The notes: generated by a model not told the origin, from the letters alone. Counted from the stretch's first letter, positions 16,734 to 27,141 are shown. The stretch: DNA of 62,641 bases from Arcobacter sp. CECT 8985 (GCF_004116495.1 NZ_PDKC01000014.1:1-62641), one strand, 5' to 3'. Numbers and translations are program-made.

Positions 16734-18611
16734 ATGAATGAAAACCAATTTTTAAAAGATGTTGAAAAAATATATCAATTTTTAGAAGAACAAAAAAACA
16801 ATACAAATAAATTAATAACTTACTTAGAAAATAATGAACTAGATAAACTATCAATTATTGATGAATTTGCACAAAAACTAGATCTTCAATTGGATAATAA
16901 TTTGAGATTTGCACTTATTACAAGATTAGTTAATCTAAGAGATGATTCTTTAGTACAAGTTCTTAAAAAACAAGGTAAAGATGAAAAAGAGATTATAGAC
17001 TTACAAGAAAAAGCATATCGTTTTGTAAAAGAGATTTGGGAAGAAAAGCACTTAAAATTAATCGATTTTATTGAAAAAGAAAACTTATTAACACCTTTTT
17101 ATAAAGAGATTTTTGTAGGAGTTTATAGTGTTGGTAAGATGATGAGTAAATGGCAAAGTTCATGGACTGCACTTATTATCAATAAAACAAATAAACAACT
17201 ACTTGAAAAATTTGATGGTGATGAAACTAAAGTATTTGAATACTTAGAAAATGAAAAACTTTTTGATTTAGGACATGGTGGAGAAATTGCAGATAGATGT
17301 TATTCTGCATTAGTTAAACAAAATGACCAATACAAATCAAAAGCATATATTGATGCATTTAAAAAAGAAGTAACAGAAGTAGTCGATGCATTAGAAAACT
17401 TTGCAGATAGATTACTTGAACATGAAGATGAAATATATAATCAAAAATGGGATTATATTTTATATATTCAAGCACTAATAAAAGCCTTTAGTGAGCAAGA
17501 TGTAAATGCCCTTGTAGAAAAATGGGCAGATGTTGATAGAGCTTGGATGAAAATAAAAACACCTATTCAAATAGGACATCCACTTGAATATTATGAAGAT
17601 CACTTTAGAAAAGCAGTTGCTTTGGAGTGGGATATAAGACTTACAAACCCTACATTTGCTAAAAATGAAAATAGAGTAAATAAAATAAAATCAGCATTTG
17701 AAAAAATATATAGCAGCTTTGAATCAAATAAAAAGTATGAAAACATTTATAATTTCTCACTTAAATCTCTTGATAAAGTTCAATTATATATTGGTAGACC
17801 AGCACTATTTTTTGGAGCTGAATTCAATGGCTTATTTTCAGCGCAAGTTGTACCAAATGACGAAATAGTAAGTAAAGAAGAAGGAAAGAAAATATTTGCA
17901 TTCTCTGATGAGATTTTACAAATTAGTAGAGCAAAACCATTTTTAAAATTAACAAAAGATATTTTTGGACAAGAGTTACTTAAAAAAGATAGAGAGTTTT
18001 TATTTAATGAAACAGAAAAATGGCATAAAGTTTATGATATAAGTACAATTGGTCATGAATATGGACATATTTTATGGTGTGATGATGAAACAGAAGCAAC
18101 TATGAATAAAACAGGAAACTTTAAAAATATTGAAGAATTTAAAGCAACAACTGGTGGATTAATTTCATTTTTTTGTGATGAAGAAGATGATGAAAAAGAA
18201 CTAGAAGAACAAGTATTTATTGACTTAGTAAAAAGAGCAATTGGACTTATTGGATGGATGGAAGTTGATGAAGTTCAACCTTATTATTGTGAAGGACTAA
18301 TTCACTTAAATGCACTATTTGATTCAGCTATTTTAGACTTTGATAAAGAAAAATTAATTATTGATTTAGAAGATAGCAAAAAAGAAGAATTGAAAAAATG
18401 GTATATTGAAAATTATACAAACTTAGCAAAACACTATCTAGACAAAAAAGATGCAACTTTATTTTTAAACCAATTTGCAGTAAAAGAAGGTAAATTTTTT
18501 ATGCCTGTAAATGAAAAAATAAACTCTTTTGTTAAATTCTATTTTGAAAAATATAAAGATATTGGACAAGAACTAGATACAGAAGATAAAAAATCTAACT
18601 ATATAAAATAA
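16734..18611 (+). CDS. ciaB: CiaB-like invasion antigen, HExxH metallopeptidase-like
   Basis: A 625-residue soluble protein matching the length and features I know for Campylobacter invasion antigen B. Segments such as KTPIQIGHPLEYYEDH, NGLFSAQVVPNDE and STIGHEYGHILW are the hallmarks. The HEYGH motif (His441-Glu442-His445) with a downstream EEFKATTGG helix resembles M3-type oligopeptidases, so a peptidase role is possible. In C. jejuni CiaB has been reported as a secreted factor needed for host-cell entry; no signal peptide is visible here. Free-living relatives also carry it, so it does not prove pathogenicity. A strong terminator follows directly. Confidence 0.85.
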   Translation: MNENQFLKDVEKIYQFLEEQKNNTNKLITYLENNELDKLSIIDEFAQKLDLQLDNNLRFALITRLVNLRDDSLVQVLKKQGKDEKEIIDLQEKAYRFVKEIWEEKHLKLIDFIEKENLLTPFYKEIFVGVYSVGKMMSKWQSSWTALIINKTNKQLLEKFDGDETKVFEYLENEKLFDLGHGGEIADRCYSALVKQNDQYKSKAYIDAFKKEVTEVVDALENFADRLLEHEDEIYNQKWDYILYIQALIKAFSEQDVNALVEKWADVDRAWMKIKTPIQIGHPLEYYEDHFRKAVALEWDIRLTNPTFAKNENRVNKIKSAFEKIYSSFESNKKYENIYNFSLKSLDKVQLYIGRPALFFGAEFNGLFSAQVVPNDEIVSKEEGKKIFAFSDEILQISRAKPFLKLTKDIFGQELLKKDREFLFNETEKWHKVYDISTIGHEYGHILWCDDETEATMNKTGNFKNIEEFKATTGGLISFFCDEEDDEKELEEQVFIDLVKRAIGLIGWMEVDEVQPYYCEGLIHLNALFDSAILDFDKEKLIIDLEDSKKEELKKWYIENYTNLAKHYLDKKDATLFLNQFAVKEGKFFMPVNEKINSFVKFYFEKYKDIGQELDTEDKKSNYIK

Positions 18612-18629
18612 GAGGCAATGCCTCTTATT
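18607..18629. terminator. Terminator after ciaB
   Basis: Perfect 10-bp stem AATAAGAGGC / GCCTCTTATT with an AAT loop, starting inside the last codons of ciaB and followed by GTTTATTTG. Confidence 0.75.
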
Positions 18630-18727
18630 GTTTATTTGCCTTTATAACTTTTAAATTACAAAAGAAATCTACTAATCTACACTTTAAGATGCTAGAATGA
18701 ATATATTATAGTCAAGAAGGATATATC

Positions 18728-20149
18728 ATGAAAGTATTACTAACTGGTTCAACAGGATATATTGGAAGAAGATTAAAACAAAAACTTATTCAAAATAGTG
18801 ATATACAATTAAGGCTTTTTGTAAGAAATAAAAAAACAATTTCTACAAAAGTACCCAAAGAAATTGAAATTTTTGAAGGCGATACTTTTGATAAAGAAAG
18901 CTTAAAAGATGCATTAAAAGGTGTAGATGTTGCTTATTATTTAATACATTCTTTAAATAGTGATGATTATAAAAATCTTGATAAAATTTCAGCTGAAAAC
19001 TTTATAGAAATTGCAAAAGAGTGTAAAGTTAAAAAGGTTATTTATCTTGGTGGATTAGGTGTAAAAAATGAGCATACAAGTAAACATTTATTAAGTAGAT
19101 TAGAAACAGGTGAAATATTAAGTAGTTGCAAAGAAGTTCAAACAATATGGATAAGAGCTGGCGTTATAATAGGTTCAGGAAGTACAAGTTTTGAAATTAT
19201 TAGAAATCTAACTGAAAAACTACCTATCATGACAACTCCTAAATGGGTATTAACAAAAGCACAACCAATTGCAGTTGAAGATGTATTAAAATATCTAGAA
19301 CAATCTTTGTATTTAGAAGAAAAAGAGAACCTAATAGTTGATATAGGAGCAGAACAGCTTCAATACAAAGATATGATGCTTCAAACAGCAAAAGCGCTGG
19401 GACTAAAAAGAATTTTGATTCCACTTCCTTTTTTATCAATTACATTATCTTCTTATTGGTTAAATTTATTTACACCTGTACCTTTTAAAGTTGCAAAAGA
19501 GTTAATTGAAGGTTTACGTTCTGAAGTGATAATTCAAAATAATAATGCAGAAAAATATTTTCCAAATATAAAACCAATGTCATTTATTGATTCAGTAAAA
19601 AAAGCAGTTGATGAAATAGAAAAACATCAAGTTATAAGTAGATGGAGTGACCATGCTGGAACAATTTGGGATAAAGACCACATCAAAGAGATTGCAGATG
19701 CGATATTTATTGATAGAAAAGAAATAGATATTACAAATATACCAAAAGAAAATGTATATAAAAGTTTTATGAGTATTGGAGGAAAAGAAGGTTGGTTTGA
19801 TTATGATTTTTTATGGGAATTAAGAGGAATTATTGACAAAGTTATTGGTGGAGTTGGTTTAAAAAGAGGAAGAAGAAGTCAAGATGAATTGAGAATTGGT
19901 GAGAGCTTGGACTTTTGGAAAGTAGTAGATATAAAAGAAAATGAAAGATTACTGCTATTTGCACAAATGAAACTACCAGGAAGTGCATGGCTTGAGTTTA
20001 AAATAGAAGATGATAAATTTATTCAATCAGCATATTTTTATCCAAGAGGAGTTTTAGGAAGAGCATATTGGTATATACTTGTTCCTTTGCACTATTTTGT
20101 TTTTAATAATATGGTTTCAAGTATTGTAAAAAGAGCAAAACAATTGTAA
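18728..20149 (+). CDS. SDR-like NAD(P)-binding protein with DUF2867 domain
   Basis: A 473-residue protein. Residues 1 to about 290 form an atypical short-chain dehydrogenase/NmrA-like Rossmann domain with the GSTGYIGRRL nucleotide-binding motif at 7-16 and YYLIHSLNS. Residues from about 310 form a DUF2867 domain with LKRGRRSQDELRIGESLDFW and PGSAWLEF. This two-domain arrangement occurs in E. coli YbjT-type and related proteins; the substrate is unknown. The start is ATG 18728 behind AAGAAGGATATATC. Monocistronic. Confidence 0.85.
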   Translation: MKVLLTGSTGYIGRRLKQKLIQNSDIQLRLFVRNKKTISTKVPKEIEIFEGDTFDKESLKDALKGVDVAYYLIHSLNSDDYKNLDKISAENFIEIAKECKVKKVIYLGGLGVKNEHTSKHLLSRLETGEILSSCKEVQTIWIRAGVIIGSGSTSFEIIRNLTEKLPIMTTPKWVLTKAQPIAVEDVLKYLEQSLYLEEKENLIVDIGAEQLQYKDMMLQTAKALGLKRILIPLPFLSITLSSYWLNLFTPVPFKVAKELIEGLRSEVIIQNNNAEKYFPNIKPMSFIDSVKKAVDEIEKHQVISRWSDHAGTIWDKDHIKEIADAIFIDRKEIDITNIPKENVYKSFMSIGGKEGWFDYDFLWELRGIIDKVIGGVGLKRGRRSQDELRIGESLDFWKVVDIKENERLLLFAQMKLPGSAWLEFKIEDDKFIQSAYFYPRGVLGRAYWYILVPLHYFVFNNMVSSIVKRAKQL

Positions 20150-20243
20150 CCAAAAATAAAAATAAATTTTAAAAATTAATACTTTTTTTTCTTTTTTTAA
20201 TATATATTAAATTGTATATTTCCACAAAAAACAAAGGTGCAAA

Positions 20244-20678
20244 ATGCAATATACTATGACTAATGGACAAGTAGGAACAAGACCGCCTGTTAGTCTTCCT
20301 AATCCAAAGCTTTTAGAAGTATTAGGCGAAGATGGAATAAGAAAGATGGTTTCAGATCATTATGATTTATTAAAAGAAAGTAATATTAGTGGACTTTTTC
20401 CTCCAACTGAAGAAGGATTTGCAAAAGCTAAAGAGCATTCTGCTGATTTTTTTATACAAATATGTGGTGGACCAAAATACTTCAATGAAAAAAGAGGTGC
20501 ACCAATGATGGCTGCAAGACATAGTCCTTTTAAAATCAATCAAGAAGCAAGAAGAATTTGGCTTGAGAGTTATGCTATTGTTCTTAATGAACTTGATATT
20601 TCAGATGATTTAAAACAATCATTTTGGAACTATATAGATATTTTTTCTATTTGGATGATGAACTCAAACGAAAACTAA
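20244..20678 (+). CDS. Truncated haemoglobin (group II-like)
   Basis: A 144-residue 2-on-2 globin. The core FFIQICGGPKYF (68-80), the proximal histidine in ARHSPFKI (His93) and the following tryptophan (Trp106) match the bacterial group II/YjbI pattern; membership of group III, the type of Campylobacter Ctb, is less likely. Such globins bind O2, NO or other small ligands and are linked to low-oxygen or nitrosative stress in microaerophiles. About 20 extra residues precede the globin fold. Single gene with a shared terminator. Confidence 0.85.
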   Translation: MQYTMTNGQVGTRPPVSLPNPKLLEVLGEDGIRKMVSDHYDLLKESNISGLFPPTEEGFAKAKEHSADFFIQICGGPKYFNEKRGAPMMAARHSPFKINQEARRIWLESYAIVLNELDISDDLKQSFWNYIDIFSIWMMNSNEN

Positions 20679-20695
20679 GCTTTTAAAGCTTAGTT
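20673..20695. terminator. Bidirectional terminator hairpin
   Basis: Perfect 10-bp stem AACTAAGCTT / AAGCTTAGTT with a TTA loop. The stop codons of both convergent genes lie inside the stem. Confidence 0.75.
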
Positions 20696-21967
20696 ACCTA
20701 TTGCAAGTGCATATAAAACCATAGTATTATCTTCTAAAAAAGTACAAACTTCATCATCATAATATGCACCTATTCCACTACATCCATATCCCAAATAATT
20801 AGCAGCTAAATATAATCTATGACCAATTATTCCAGCTTTTTGATATAAAGCCTGATAATTTTTTCCTTTTGAAGTAATAAAAAAAGTAACTGCACTATCT
20901 TTACCTAAATCTTGTTCTAAGCACAAATATCCAGCTTGATTTTGAAAATCACCCTTTTTTATATATTCTAAACCTTTAAATAGTCCTAAAGGCATACTTT
21001 TAACTCTATTAATCACACAATATATATCAATTTCTTCATCACAATCACTAGTAATCTTTTCATTCAGAATATCAAGTATTTTAAAAAATTCTTCTTTTTT
21101 AATAGCTTGTTTTGAAAACCCTCTGATTGAACGTCTTTTAAAAATTATATCTTTAAAAGCTTCTTTATCATAATAAAAATATGGTTTTTCTTCTTGTCTT
21201 TTTGCATTTATAATTTGTAAAGAATCATTGTATGCTTTTTCAATAATTTCATTTGGTTCAAAAAAATATGTTCCATCAACATTATTAATATTTAAATCAA
21301 AAGATATAACTTCAGCATCTGTTTTTGTCCCAACAATAACACAGCTTTGAAAAAACTCTTCATTTTTAAAATTAAACTTGTTATTTAGACTTTTTTTATC
21401 AAAATCATAAATTATTTCATAATTTTTATCATACAAATAACAACTAGCTTCTAAGCTACCTAAAATATGTCCACCGTCCAAAAGACAATATCTAAAAGCT
21501 CTATTTTTATATTTCCAAGAAGAACGATAATATAGTGAAGAAATAAAAAATATAAACCCATCTACTTTAGTATCTAATCCAATATCTTTTTCTAAACCTT
21601 CATCTTTTATTGAAGATAATAAAGTCATACTCATACTAACAATATCTAAATGATAAACTCCATCTTTTATATTTTCATTATTTCTACTTTGAAAATATAT
21701 TTCATTTGGATATAGAGCACCTGCACTTGGGTTCATTCTTAAGTAATACTCAACTCCTGGATAACTTTTTTTTGCATTAAGCCCAGCAATATAATATAAA
21801 AATCCATGCATAGAGTTATCAATATTTAACTCATACTTTTCATACATATCATAGGTTTTAAAAACTATTGGTTGATTATCCCAACTTAATCTATTAGGAT
21901 AATTTCTTATTGAAAAGTATGAGTGTTTTGTCTTTAAATGATAATCGAAAAATTCTTTAAAGCTCAT
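20690..21967 (-). CDS. SagB/ThcOx-type nitroreductase-family dehydrogenase
   Basis: A 425-residue protein with two nitroreductase-like halves. The first carries YYLRMNPSAGALYPNEIYF and DGGHILGSLEASCYLYDK; the second begins RRSIRGFSKQAI at about 275 and ends GCSGIGAYYDDEV. The SagB family are FMN-dependent oxidases; in bacteriocin clusters they oxidise azolines to azoles. No cyclodehydratase or precursor peptide is nearby, so this is a stand-alone member of unknown substrate. It follows a small membrane protein gene by two bases and is probably cotranscribed with it. Confidence 0.8.
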   Translation of the reverse strand: MSFKEFFDYHLKTKHSYFSIRNYPNRLSWDNQPIVFKTYDMYEKYELNIDNSMHGFLYYIAGLNAKKSYPGVEYYLRMNPSAGALYPNEIYFQSRNNENIKDGVYHLDIVSMSMTLLSSIKDEGLEKDIGLDTKVDGFIFFISSLYYRSSWKYKNRAFRYCLLDGGHILGSLEASCYLYDKNYEIIYDFDKKSLNNKFNFKNEEFFQSCVIVGTKTDAEVISFDLNINNVDGTYFFEPNEIIEKAYNDSLQIINAKRQEEKPYFYYDKEAFKDIIFKRRSIRGFSKQAIKKEEFFKILDILNEKITSDCDEEIDIYCVINRVKSMPLGLFKGLEYIKKGDFQNQAGYLCLEQDLGKDSAVTFFITSKGKNYQALYQKAGIIGHRLYLAANYLGYGCSGIGAYYDDEVCTFLEDNTMVLYALAIGN

Positions 21968-21969
21968 AT

Positions 21970-22179
21970 TTATTTTTTAGCTGTATTAATTCCCGGATTA
22001 TCTTGAGTACCTACATAATCATCAACAACATTATTTTCATATTTAAATATTGCAAAAATTGCACCAATAATCAGTCCTATTGCAATAACAGTTCTTACTG
22101 TATTTCTTTTGCTTTGAGATTCTTTATTGTCATAATCTTCAATTTTATGCATTGATAATTCATCATCTTGTGTTCTCAT
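21970..22179 (-). CDS. Small membrane protein (69 aa), unknown
   Basis: A 69-residue protein with a charged N-terminal half (DDELSMHKIEDYDNKESQSKR) and one hydrophobic helix at about 27-46 (VRTVIAIGLIIGAIFAIF), then a short tail ending in NPGINTAKK. It is predicted to cross the membrane once. It starts behind AAAGGAGTAGTT and is probably cotranscribed with the downstream SagB-type gene. No recognised family. Confidence 0.7.
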   Translation of the reverse strand: MRTQDDELSMHKIEDYDNKESQSKRNTVRTVIAIGLIIGAIFAIFKYENNVVDDYVGTQDNPGINTAKK

Positions 22180-22289
22180 AACTACTCCTTTTTCTATATT
22201 TAATAACTATAGCAAATATTTCTTAATTAAAAACACATAAGTTAAACTTATAGTTGTTTTTAAAGTTTTACTAATATTCTTTTTTATTT

Positions 22290-25200
22290 TTATATAGTAG
22301 AAACCATAAGTTGATTTACTGTTGCTACTATATCTTTTATCTCTTTTTCTTCTTTTGTAATAAATACATCAAGATGTTCTCTAATTTTATAAAACACCTC
22401 TTTTTCATTTGAAACATAGTTTGTAAAAGCATCTTCTGGTGCTTCATTTATCCTTTTAAAATCTAAAACTTTTCTTGTATAATGAACTACAATATGATCA
22501 ATAAATTGTAAAGCTTGATTTCTTAATATTACATCAGTTTTAGAATGTATTTTTATTCTATTTAGATATAAAATTATCTCTAAGATATTAAACTCATGAA
22601 TTAATTGATAAAATAAAATTATCACATCTTTAAATGAGTGTTGAGTATTTTCTTGAATTACAATTGCTGCAACTGCAAATCTTAGATAATCAATCACACT
22701 ATAAAATAAATTAAACTCATCATCACCTTTTATTAATACTTCAATATGTTGAGTATGAACTTGTGAAAGAAAAGAGAATAATTCATTTCTATGATCAATT
22801 ATATGATTTGAATCAATCTGATTTTTTCTTAAATATTTCAACATCCATTTTGTACTTGTATATAAAATATATTCAAGTTTTACTATTAACTCATACTGTT
22901 TTTCATAATTCAATTTATAATCTTGTGAATATATCTTTTCTCTTATTTCTTTTGAACCAAATAATTGTTTTACAATTAAATATGCTTTGATTTTTTTGAT
23001 AAATTTATCTTTTCCTAACTTTTCATAATCAGCTATAAAAGTACAACCTTGAGAATTAATCAAAATATCTGCAATTTTAGTTGCTATTATCTGTCTTTTT
23101 AAAGGGTGTGAAAGTATCTCATGTTCATATGCTCCAACAAATGATTTAGGAAAATATTTATACAAATATTGTAGTGAGAATTGTTCATCAATTAAAGTAG
23201 AATCCAGTAAAACTTTTTTTATAAAAATTTTAGAGTAAGATAAAAGTGAACCTAAAATTGGTCTTACTATTGAACCATTTATATCTATTATTTCATTTAT
23301 GTTTTCATTTTTTGGTATATAAAAATCAGTTCTATTAAATGCTTCAATATTATCTTCTAAAACTTCAATTGCTTTTAGAAATGCATTTTGATTTTTTCTA
23401 GAAAATCTTTCATCAAGCGAAATTGCTAAAGATTGATTATAGTTATTATTCAATACAAGTGAAACAACTTGATCTGTTAAACTATTTAAAGTATTCTTAC
23501 TCTCTTCATCACAAAGAACTTTTTGATCTTTTAAACTATTTAATAAAATTTTTAGATTTACCTCATGATCTGATGTATTAACTCCTGCTGCATTATCGAT
23601 TCCATCAAGATTAATTCTACCACCAGATAAAGCATACTCAATTCTTGCTTTTTGAGTAAATCCTAAGTTTCCACCTTCACAAACAATTGAAGCTTTTATA
23701 TCATTTGCGTCAACTCTTACTGCTTCATTTTGCTTATCTCCAATGTCTATACTATTTTCATCACTTGCTTTTACATATGTCCCAACACCACCATTAAATA
23801 GTAAATCTACATTCATAGTGATTAGTTTTACACATAACTCTTCACCGCTTAGTGTTTTTTTATTTGTTCCTATAAGTTTTTTTATTTCAGGTGTTAACTC
23901 AATCTCTTTTTCACTTCGTAAAAAGACTCCTCCACCTTTTGAGATTTTTGTTTTATCATAATTTCTCCAACTTGCTTGTTTTGAATAAAATAGTCTTTTT
24001 CTTTCTTCAAAACTCTCTTTTAAATTTGGATTTGGATCAATAAAAATCTCTTTATGTCCAATTGCAGCAAGAAGCTTGAATTTATCTGATTCAATCATTC
24101 CATTTCCAAAAACATCTCCACTCATAGAACCAAGTCCCATTACTGTAATTGAATCTTTGTAAATATCAACTCCATCTTCTAAAAAAAATCTTTTGGTTGA
24201 CATAATTGAACCTTTTGCAGTGATACCTAAATCTTTATGTCCATATCCATTGCTTCCACCACTTGCAAATGCATCACCCAACCAATAGCCACGACTAATT
24301 GCAATACCATTTGCCACATCACTCATTGATGCAGTTCCTTTATCAGCAGCAACTACAAAATATGCATCATCACCATCATATGAAATGATTTTTTTATCTT
24401 TTACTACCTTTCCATCAACCATATTATCAACTAAATCCAAGTTTGCATTAATATACATAGAATAGATATGTTCAAAATACTCTTTTGTAACTTCTGAAGT
24501 CTCTTTATTTATTACAAAACCACCCTTTGAACCATCTGGAATAATAATAGAGTTTTTACCCTCTTGAGTAATCATCAAAGATTTTACTTCTTGTCTATAA
24601 TCTTCATGTCTATCACTCCATCTTAATCCACCCCTTGAAATTTTACTCATTCTTAAGTGAACACCATAAAACTCTGGATGATAAATAAAATTCTCCAAAT
24701 TAGGCTGTATACCTTTTAAACTCTCAGAGAAACACTTTGTATCAATTTTTAATGCAATTGTCTGTTTTTCTAAAAAGTAATTTGTTCTTAAAAGTGCTTG
24801 TAAAAAACTAAATGTTAATTTTAGAATTTTATCATCCATTATTTGTGGAATAGTTTTAATTTTACTTTCAATATCTTTACTTAACTTAGCTAATGCATCT
24901 TCTCTTTTACCTTTGTATTCAGGATTAAATTTTGTAAGAAAATAATCAATAAAAAGATTTGCAATTTTATGATGTGTAGTAAAAGTATGCAATATTGTCT
25001 CTGTATTTATTGTCAAAACAACTTGATCCAAATACTCAATAAAAGCTTTTAAAAGCTGTATCTTTCTTATTGTAAAGTTTTCTAATAAAACTAATGAAAA
25101 TATCTTCGAATGTTTCATTGAAGAGTCAAATAATGCATCTGTTATAATAGTTTCTAAATTTTTGCTTGCAGTGTGAAGTGATTCTTCATCTTCTACAAAT

Positions 25201-25478
25201 AGATTAAATCTACTTACAAAAATAACATCTGATTTTTTTGAAATATTGTATGTTACCTCATCAATAATTTCAAAACCAACATCATGTAAAATTGGTGTGA
25301 TTGAAGATAAATATAACTGTTTTTGAGAAAAAATCTTAATATAATGAACATCATCTTTTTTTGATATTTCAGTAATTACTTTTCTATTTTTAATCTCATT
25401 GAAAAACTCGTCTGTGATTTTTAAATCATCTTTTGTTAGTAGCTGCGAGCACACAGCTTCTATATCTGCAGTAGCCAT
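22290..25478 (-). CDS. Large NAD-dependent glutamate dehydrogenase
   Basis: Oxidatively deaminates L-glutamate to 2-oxoglutarate and ammonium. Conserved blocks of the large bacterial GDH family are present: GGLRWSDRHEDYRQEVKSLM, IIPDGSKGGFVI, YFVVAADKGTASMSDVAN, GYGHKDLGITAKG, VMGLGSMSGDVFGNGM and FNGGVGTYVKA. At 1062 residues it is much shorter than the roughly 1600-residue GDH-180 class, mainly at the N-terminus, and nearer the 115-kDa class in size. It starts at ATG 25478 behind AAAAGGAAAGACT. It could regenerate 2-oxoglutarate for the transaminase step of ectoine use. Confidence 0.9.
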   Translation of the reverse strand: MATADIEAVCSQLLTKDDLKITDEFFNEIKNRKVITEISKKDDVHYIKIFSQKQLYLSSITPILHDVGFEIIDEVTYNISKKSDVIFVSRFNLFVEDEESLHTASKNLETIITDALFDSSMKHSKIFSLVLLENFTIRKIQLLKAFIEYLDQVVLTINTETILHTFTTHHKIANLFIDYFLTKFNPEYKGKREDALAKLSKDIESKIKTIPQIMDDKILKLTFSFLQALLRTNYFLEKQTIALKIDTKCFSESLKGIQPNLENFIYHPEFYGVHLRMSKISRGGLRWSDRHEDYRQEVKSLMITQEGKNSIIIPDGSKGGFVINKETSEVTKEYFEHIYSMYINANLDLVDNMVDGKVVKDKKIISYDGDDAYFVVAADKGTASMSDVANGIAISRGYWLGDAFASGGSNGYGHKDLGITAKGSIMSTKRFFLEDGVDIYKDSITVMGLGSMSGDVFGNGMIESDKFKLLAAIGHKEIFIDPNPNLKESFEERKRLFYSKQASWRNYDKTKISKGGGVFLRSEKEIELTPEIKKLIGTNKKTLSGEELCVKLITMNVDLLFNGGVGTYVKASDENSIDIGDKQNEAVRVDANDIKASIVCEGGNLGFTQKARIEYALSGGRINLDGIDNAAGVNTSDHEVNLKILLNSLKDQKVLCDEESKNTLNSLTDQVVSLVLNNNYNQSLAISLDERFSRKNQNAFLKAIEVLEDNIEAFNRTDFYIPKNENINEIIDINGSIVRPILGSLLSYSKIFIKKVLLDSTLIDEQFSLQYLYKYFPKSFVGAYEHEILSHPLKRQIIATKIADILINSQGCTFIADYEKLGKDKFIKKIKAYLIVKQLFGSKEIREKIYSQDYKLNYEKQYELIVKLEYILYTSTKWMLKYLRKNQIDSNHIIDHRNELFSFLSQVHTQHIEVLIKGDDEFNLFYSVIDYLRFAVAAIVIQENTQHSFKDVIILFYQLIHEFNILEIILYLNRIKIHSKTDVILRNQALQFIDHIVVHYTRKVLDFKRINEAPEDAFTNYVSNEKEVFYKIREHLDVFITKEEKEIKDIVATVNQLMVSTI

Positions 25479-25603
25479 AGTCTTTCCTTTTAAGTAGTTT
25501 ATATAATTATTCCAATATATTTTATATCCTAATTACACTATAGTTACAATTAAATAAGTTTTAAAATTACCACAGAAACTAATTTTTTAATTTAAGTTTA
25601 ATC

Positions 25604-26071
25604 TTATGCTTTAATATCAGATTTTTTTGCATTTAATATTTTTTGTAAATCAATAGGATTTAACTCAATATCTAAACCTCTTTTACCACCACTTATATAT
25701 ATAGTTCCAAAAGAAAATGCAACTTCATCGATAATTGTAGGAAGTCTTTTTTTCTGTCCTAATGGAGAGATACCTCCAAGTAAATATCCTGTTACTTTTG
25801 AAGCTTCATCTTTATTTGCCATAACTGCTTTTTTTTCGCCTAAACTAGAAGCTACTTTTTTTAAACTTAATTGATTTGATACTGGAACTACTGCTACTGC
25901 TAATTTTTTAGGTGCCAATTCAACTAAAAGAGTTTTAAATACTTGTTGTGCATTTAAATTTAATTTCTCAACTGCTTCATTTCCAAAATCTGTATTATCA
26001 GGATCATGCTCATACTTATGTAATTTGTATTCTATTTTATTTTTTTTTAATATATTTATTGCTGGTGTCAT
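25604..26071 (-). CDS. ybaK: Cys-tRNA(Pro)/Cys-tRNA(Cys) deacylase YbaK family
   Basis: A 155-residue editing enzyme that removes cysteine from mischarged tRNA(Pro). The YbaK fold shows [23 protein letters not shown] with the conserved Lys, [14 protein letters not shown] and [12 protein letters not shown], all signature segments. Length normal. Its start codon overlaps the stop of the upstream AlkD-like gene by four bases (ATGA-type coupling). Confidence 0.92.
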   Translation of the reverse strand: MTPAINILKKNKIEYKLHKYEHDPDNTDFGNEAVEKLNLNAQQVFKTLLVELAPKKLAVAVVPVSNQLSLKKVASSLGEKKAVMANKDEASKVTGYLLGGISPLGQKKRLPTIIDEVAFSFGTIYISGGKRGLDIELNPIDLQKILNAKKSDIKA

Positions 26072-27141
26072 TTTAAAATAAATTCCTTTTTTATCATTTC
26101 TTTACCATTTATCATAATAGAGATATAGTGTTTCCCTAAATAGTGTTTTCTTGTAGTCATGTTTTTAAAACTCTGTTTTTTAGAAAATTTTTTATATTTT
26201 GATTTTATCTCATTTTGACTTATCATAAAAACTTTTTTATTATGAATATTATTTGATTTTAAATAATATATTATATATTCAACTCTTACATTTCCTATTG
26301 TCTCAAAAGAATCAATTTCAAAAGAGAAGTTTAAATAATCATCAATATTTACAATTTTATCATATGCAAAATTTAAAATATTTATATGATCTGTTTTTCC
26401 ATATGAAAATAACTCTAATATTTGCTTATTGCCTTTTTTAAGTAAAGTTCTAGAAGCATGTTTACATATCCAATCTAAAGTAGAAGAATTTCCTAGGTTA
26501 TTTTTAACAAACTCAATAATTAAGTCTGGATTATCTTTTGAAATATCATTAAGATTATTTGCTACACTCTTTTGTACATATTTACTTTTGTCAGTTTTTA
26601 AAATTTCAATTATTTCAAATAGTTTTGAAGGGTTATTTTTAAAATTTTGTAAAGCAACTGCCCAAGGAAGTCTTGGTCTACAACCTTCACTTGCTAATCT
26701 TCTTATATGTTCATTTTCTGATTTTGCCCACTTTTTCATTTGTTTCATTGTTTTATCTTCATATTTTAAAATAAAAGCTCTGATTGCAAATTCACTACTT
26801 GAATCAATAGTAAAAACTTCAAGTGCTTGCATTGAAATATCAAAATTATCAAGACCATAAACTTCTACAAAATCTTGAAAAAACATTGATTCAAAAGATG
26901 AAAATTCTTTTGAAACTTCTTTTAAAATTTCTATTTGCTTTTCATAAGAAAAAGGCAAAAAAGTATTAAGTGATTTTGCAATATGTCTCATTCTTTGTTT
27001 TAATTCATAATTATCCCAATTCTTACAAAATATTGTTTTAATAAAATTTTGTTTTTCAAATTTTTCATAAAATATAGATATATTATTTGCTAAGTTTTCA
27101 ATATAATCTTTTGTATATACATTTTTTAATAGTTCTGCCAT
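26068..27141 (-). CDS. DNA alkylation repair-like HEAT-repeat protein (AlkD family)
   Basis: A 357-residue all-helical protein. The block [20 protein letters not shown] at about 141-160 followed by [20 protein letters not shown] and [15 protein letters not shown] is typical of the AlkD-like HEAT family described as DNA alkylation repair proteins. Classical AlkD glycosylases excise alkylated bases without base flipping; whether this longer subgroup has that activity is not certain. A C-terminal extension of about 80 residues contains a small beta-rich segment. First gene of a two-gene operon with ybaK. Confidence 0.8.
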   Translation of the reverse strand: MAELLKNVYTKDYIENLANNISIFYEKFEKQNFIKTIFCKNWDNYELKQRMRHIAKSLNTFLPFSYEKQIEILKEVSKEFSSFESMFFQDFVEVYGLDNFDISMQALEVFTIDSSSEFAIRAFILKYEDKTMKQMKKWAKSENEHIRRLASEGCRPRLPWAVALQNFKNNPSKLFEIIEILKTDKSKYVQKSVANNLNDISKDNPDLIIEFVKNNLGNSSTLDWICKHASRTLLKKGNKQILELFSYGKTDHINILNFAYDKIVNIDDYLNFSFEIDSFETIGNVRVEYIIYYLKSNNIHNKKVFMISQNEIKSKYKKFSKKQSFKNMTTRKHYLGKHYISIMINGKEMIKKEFILK

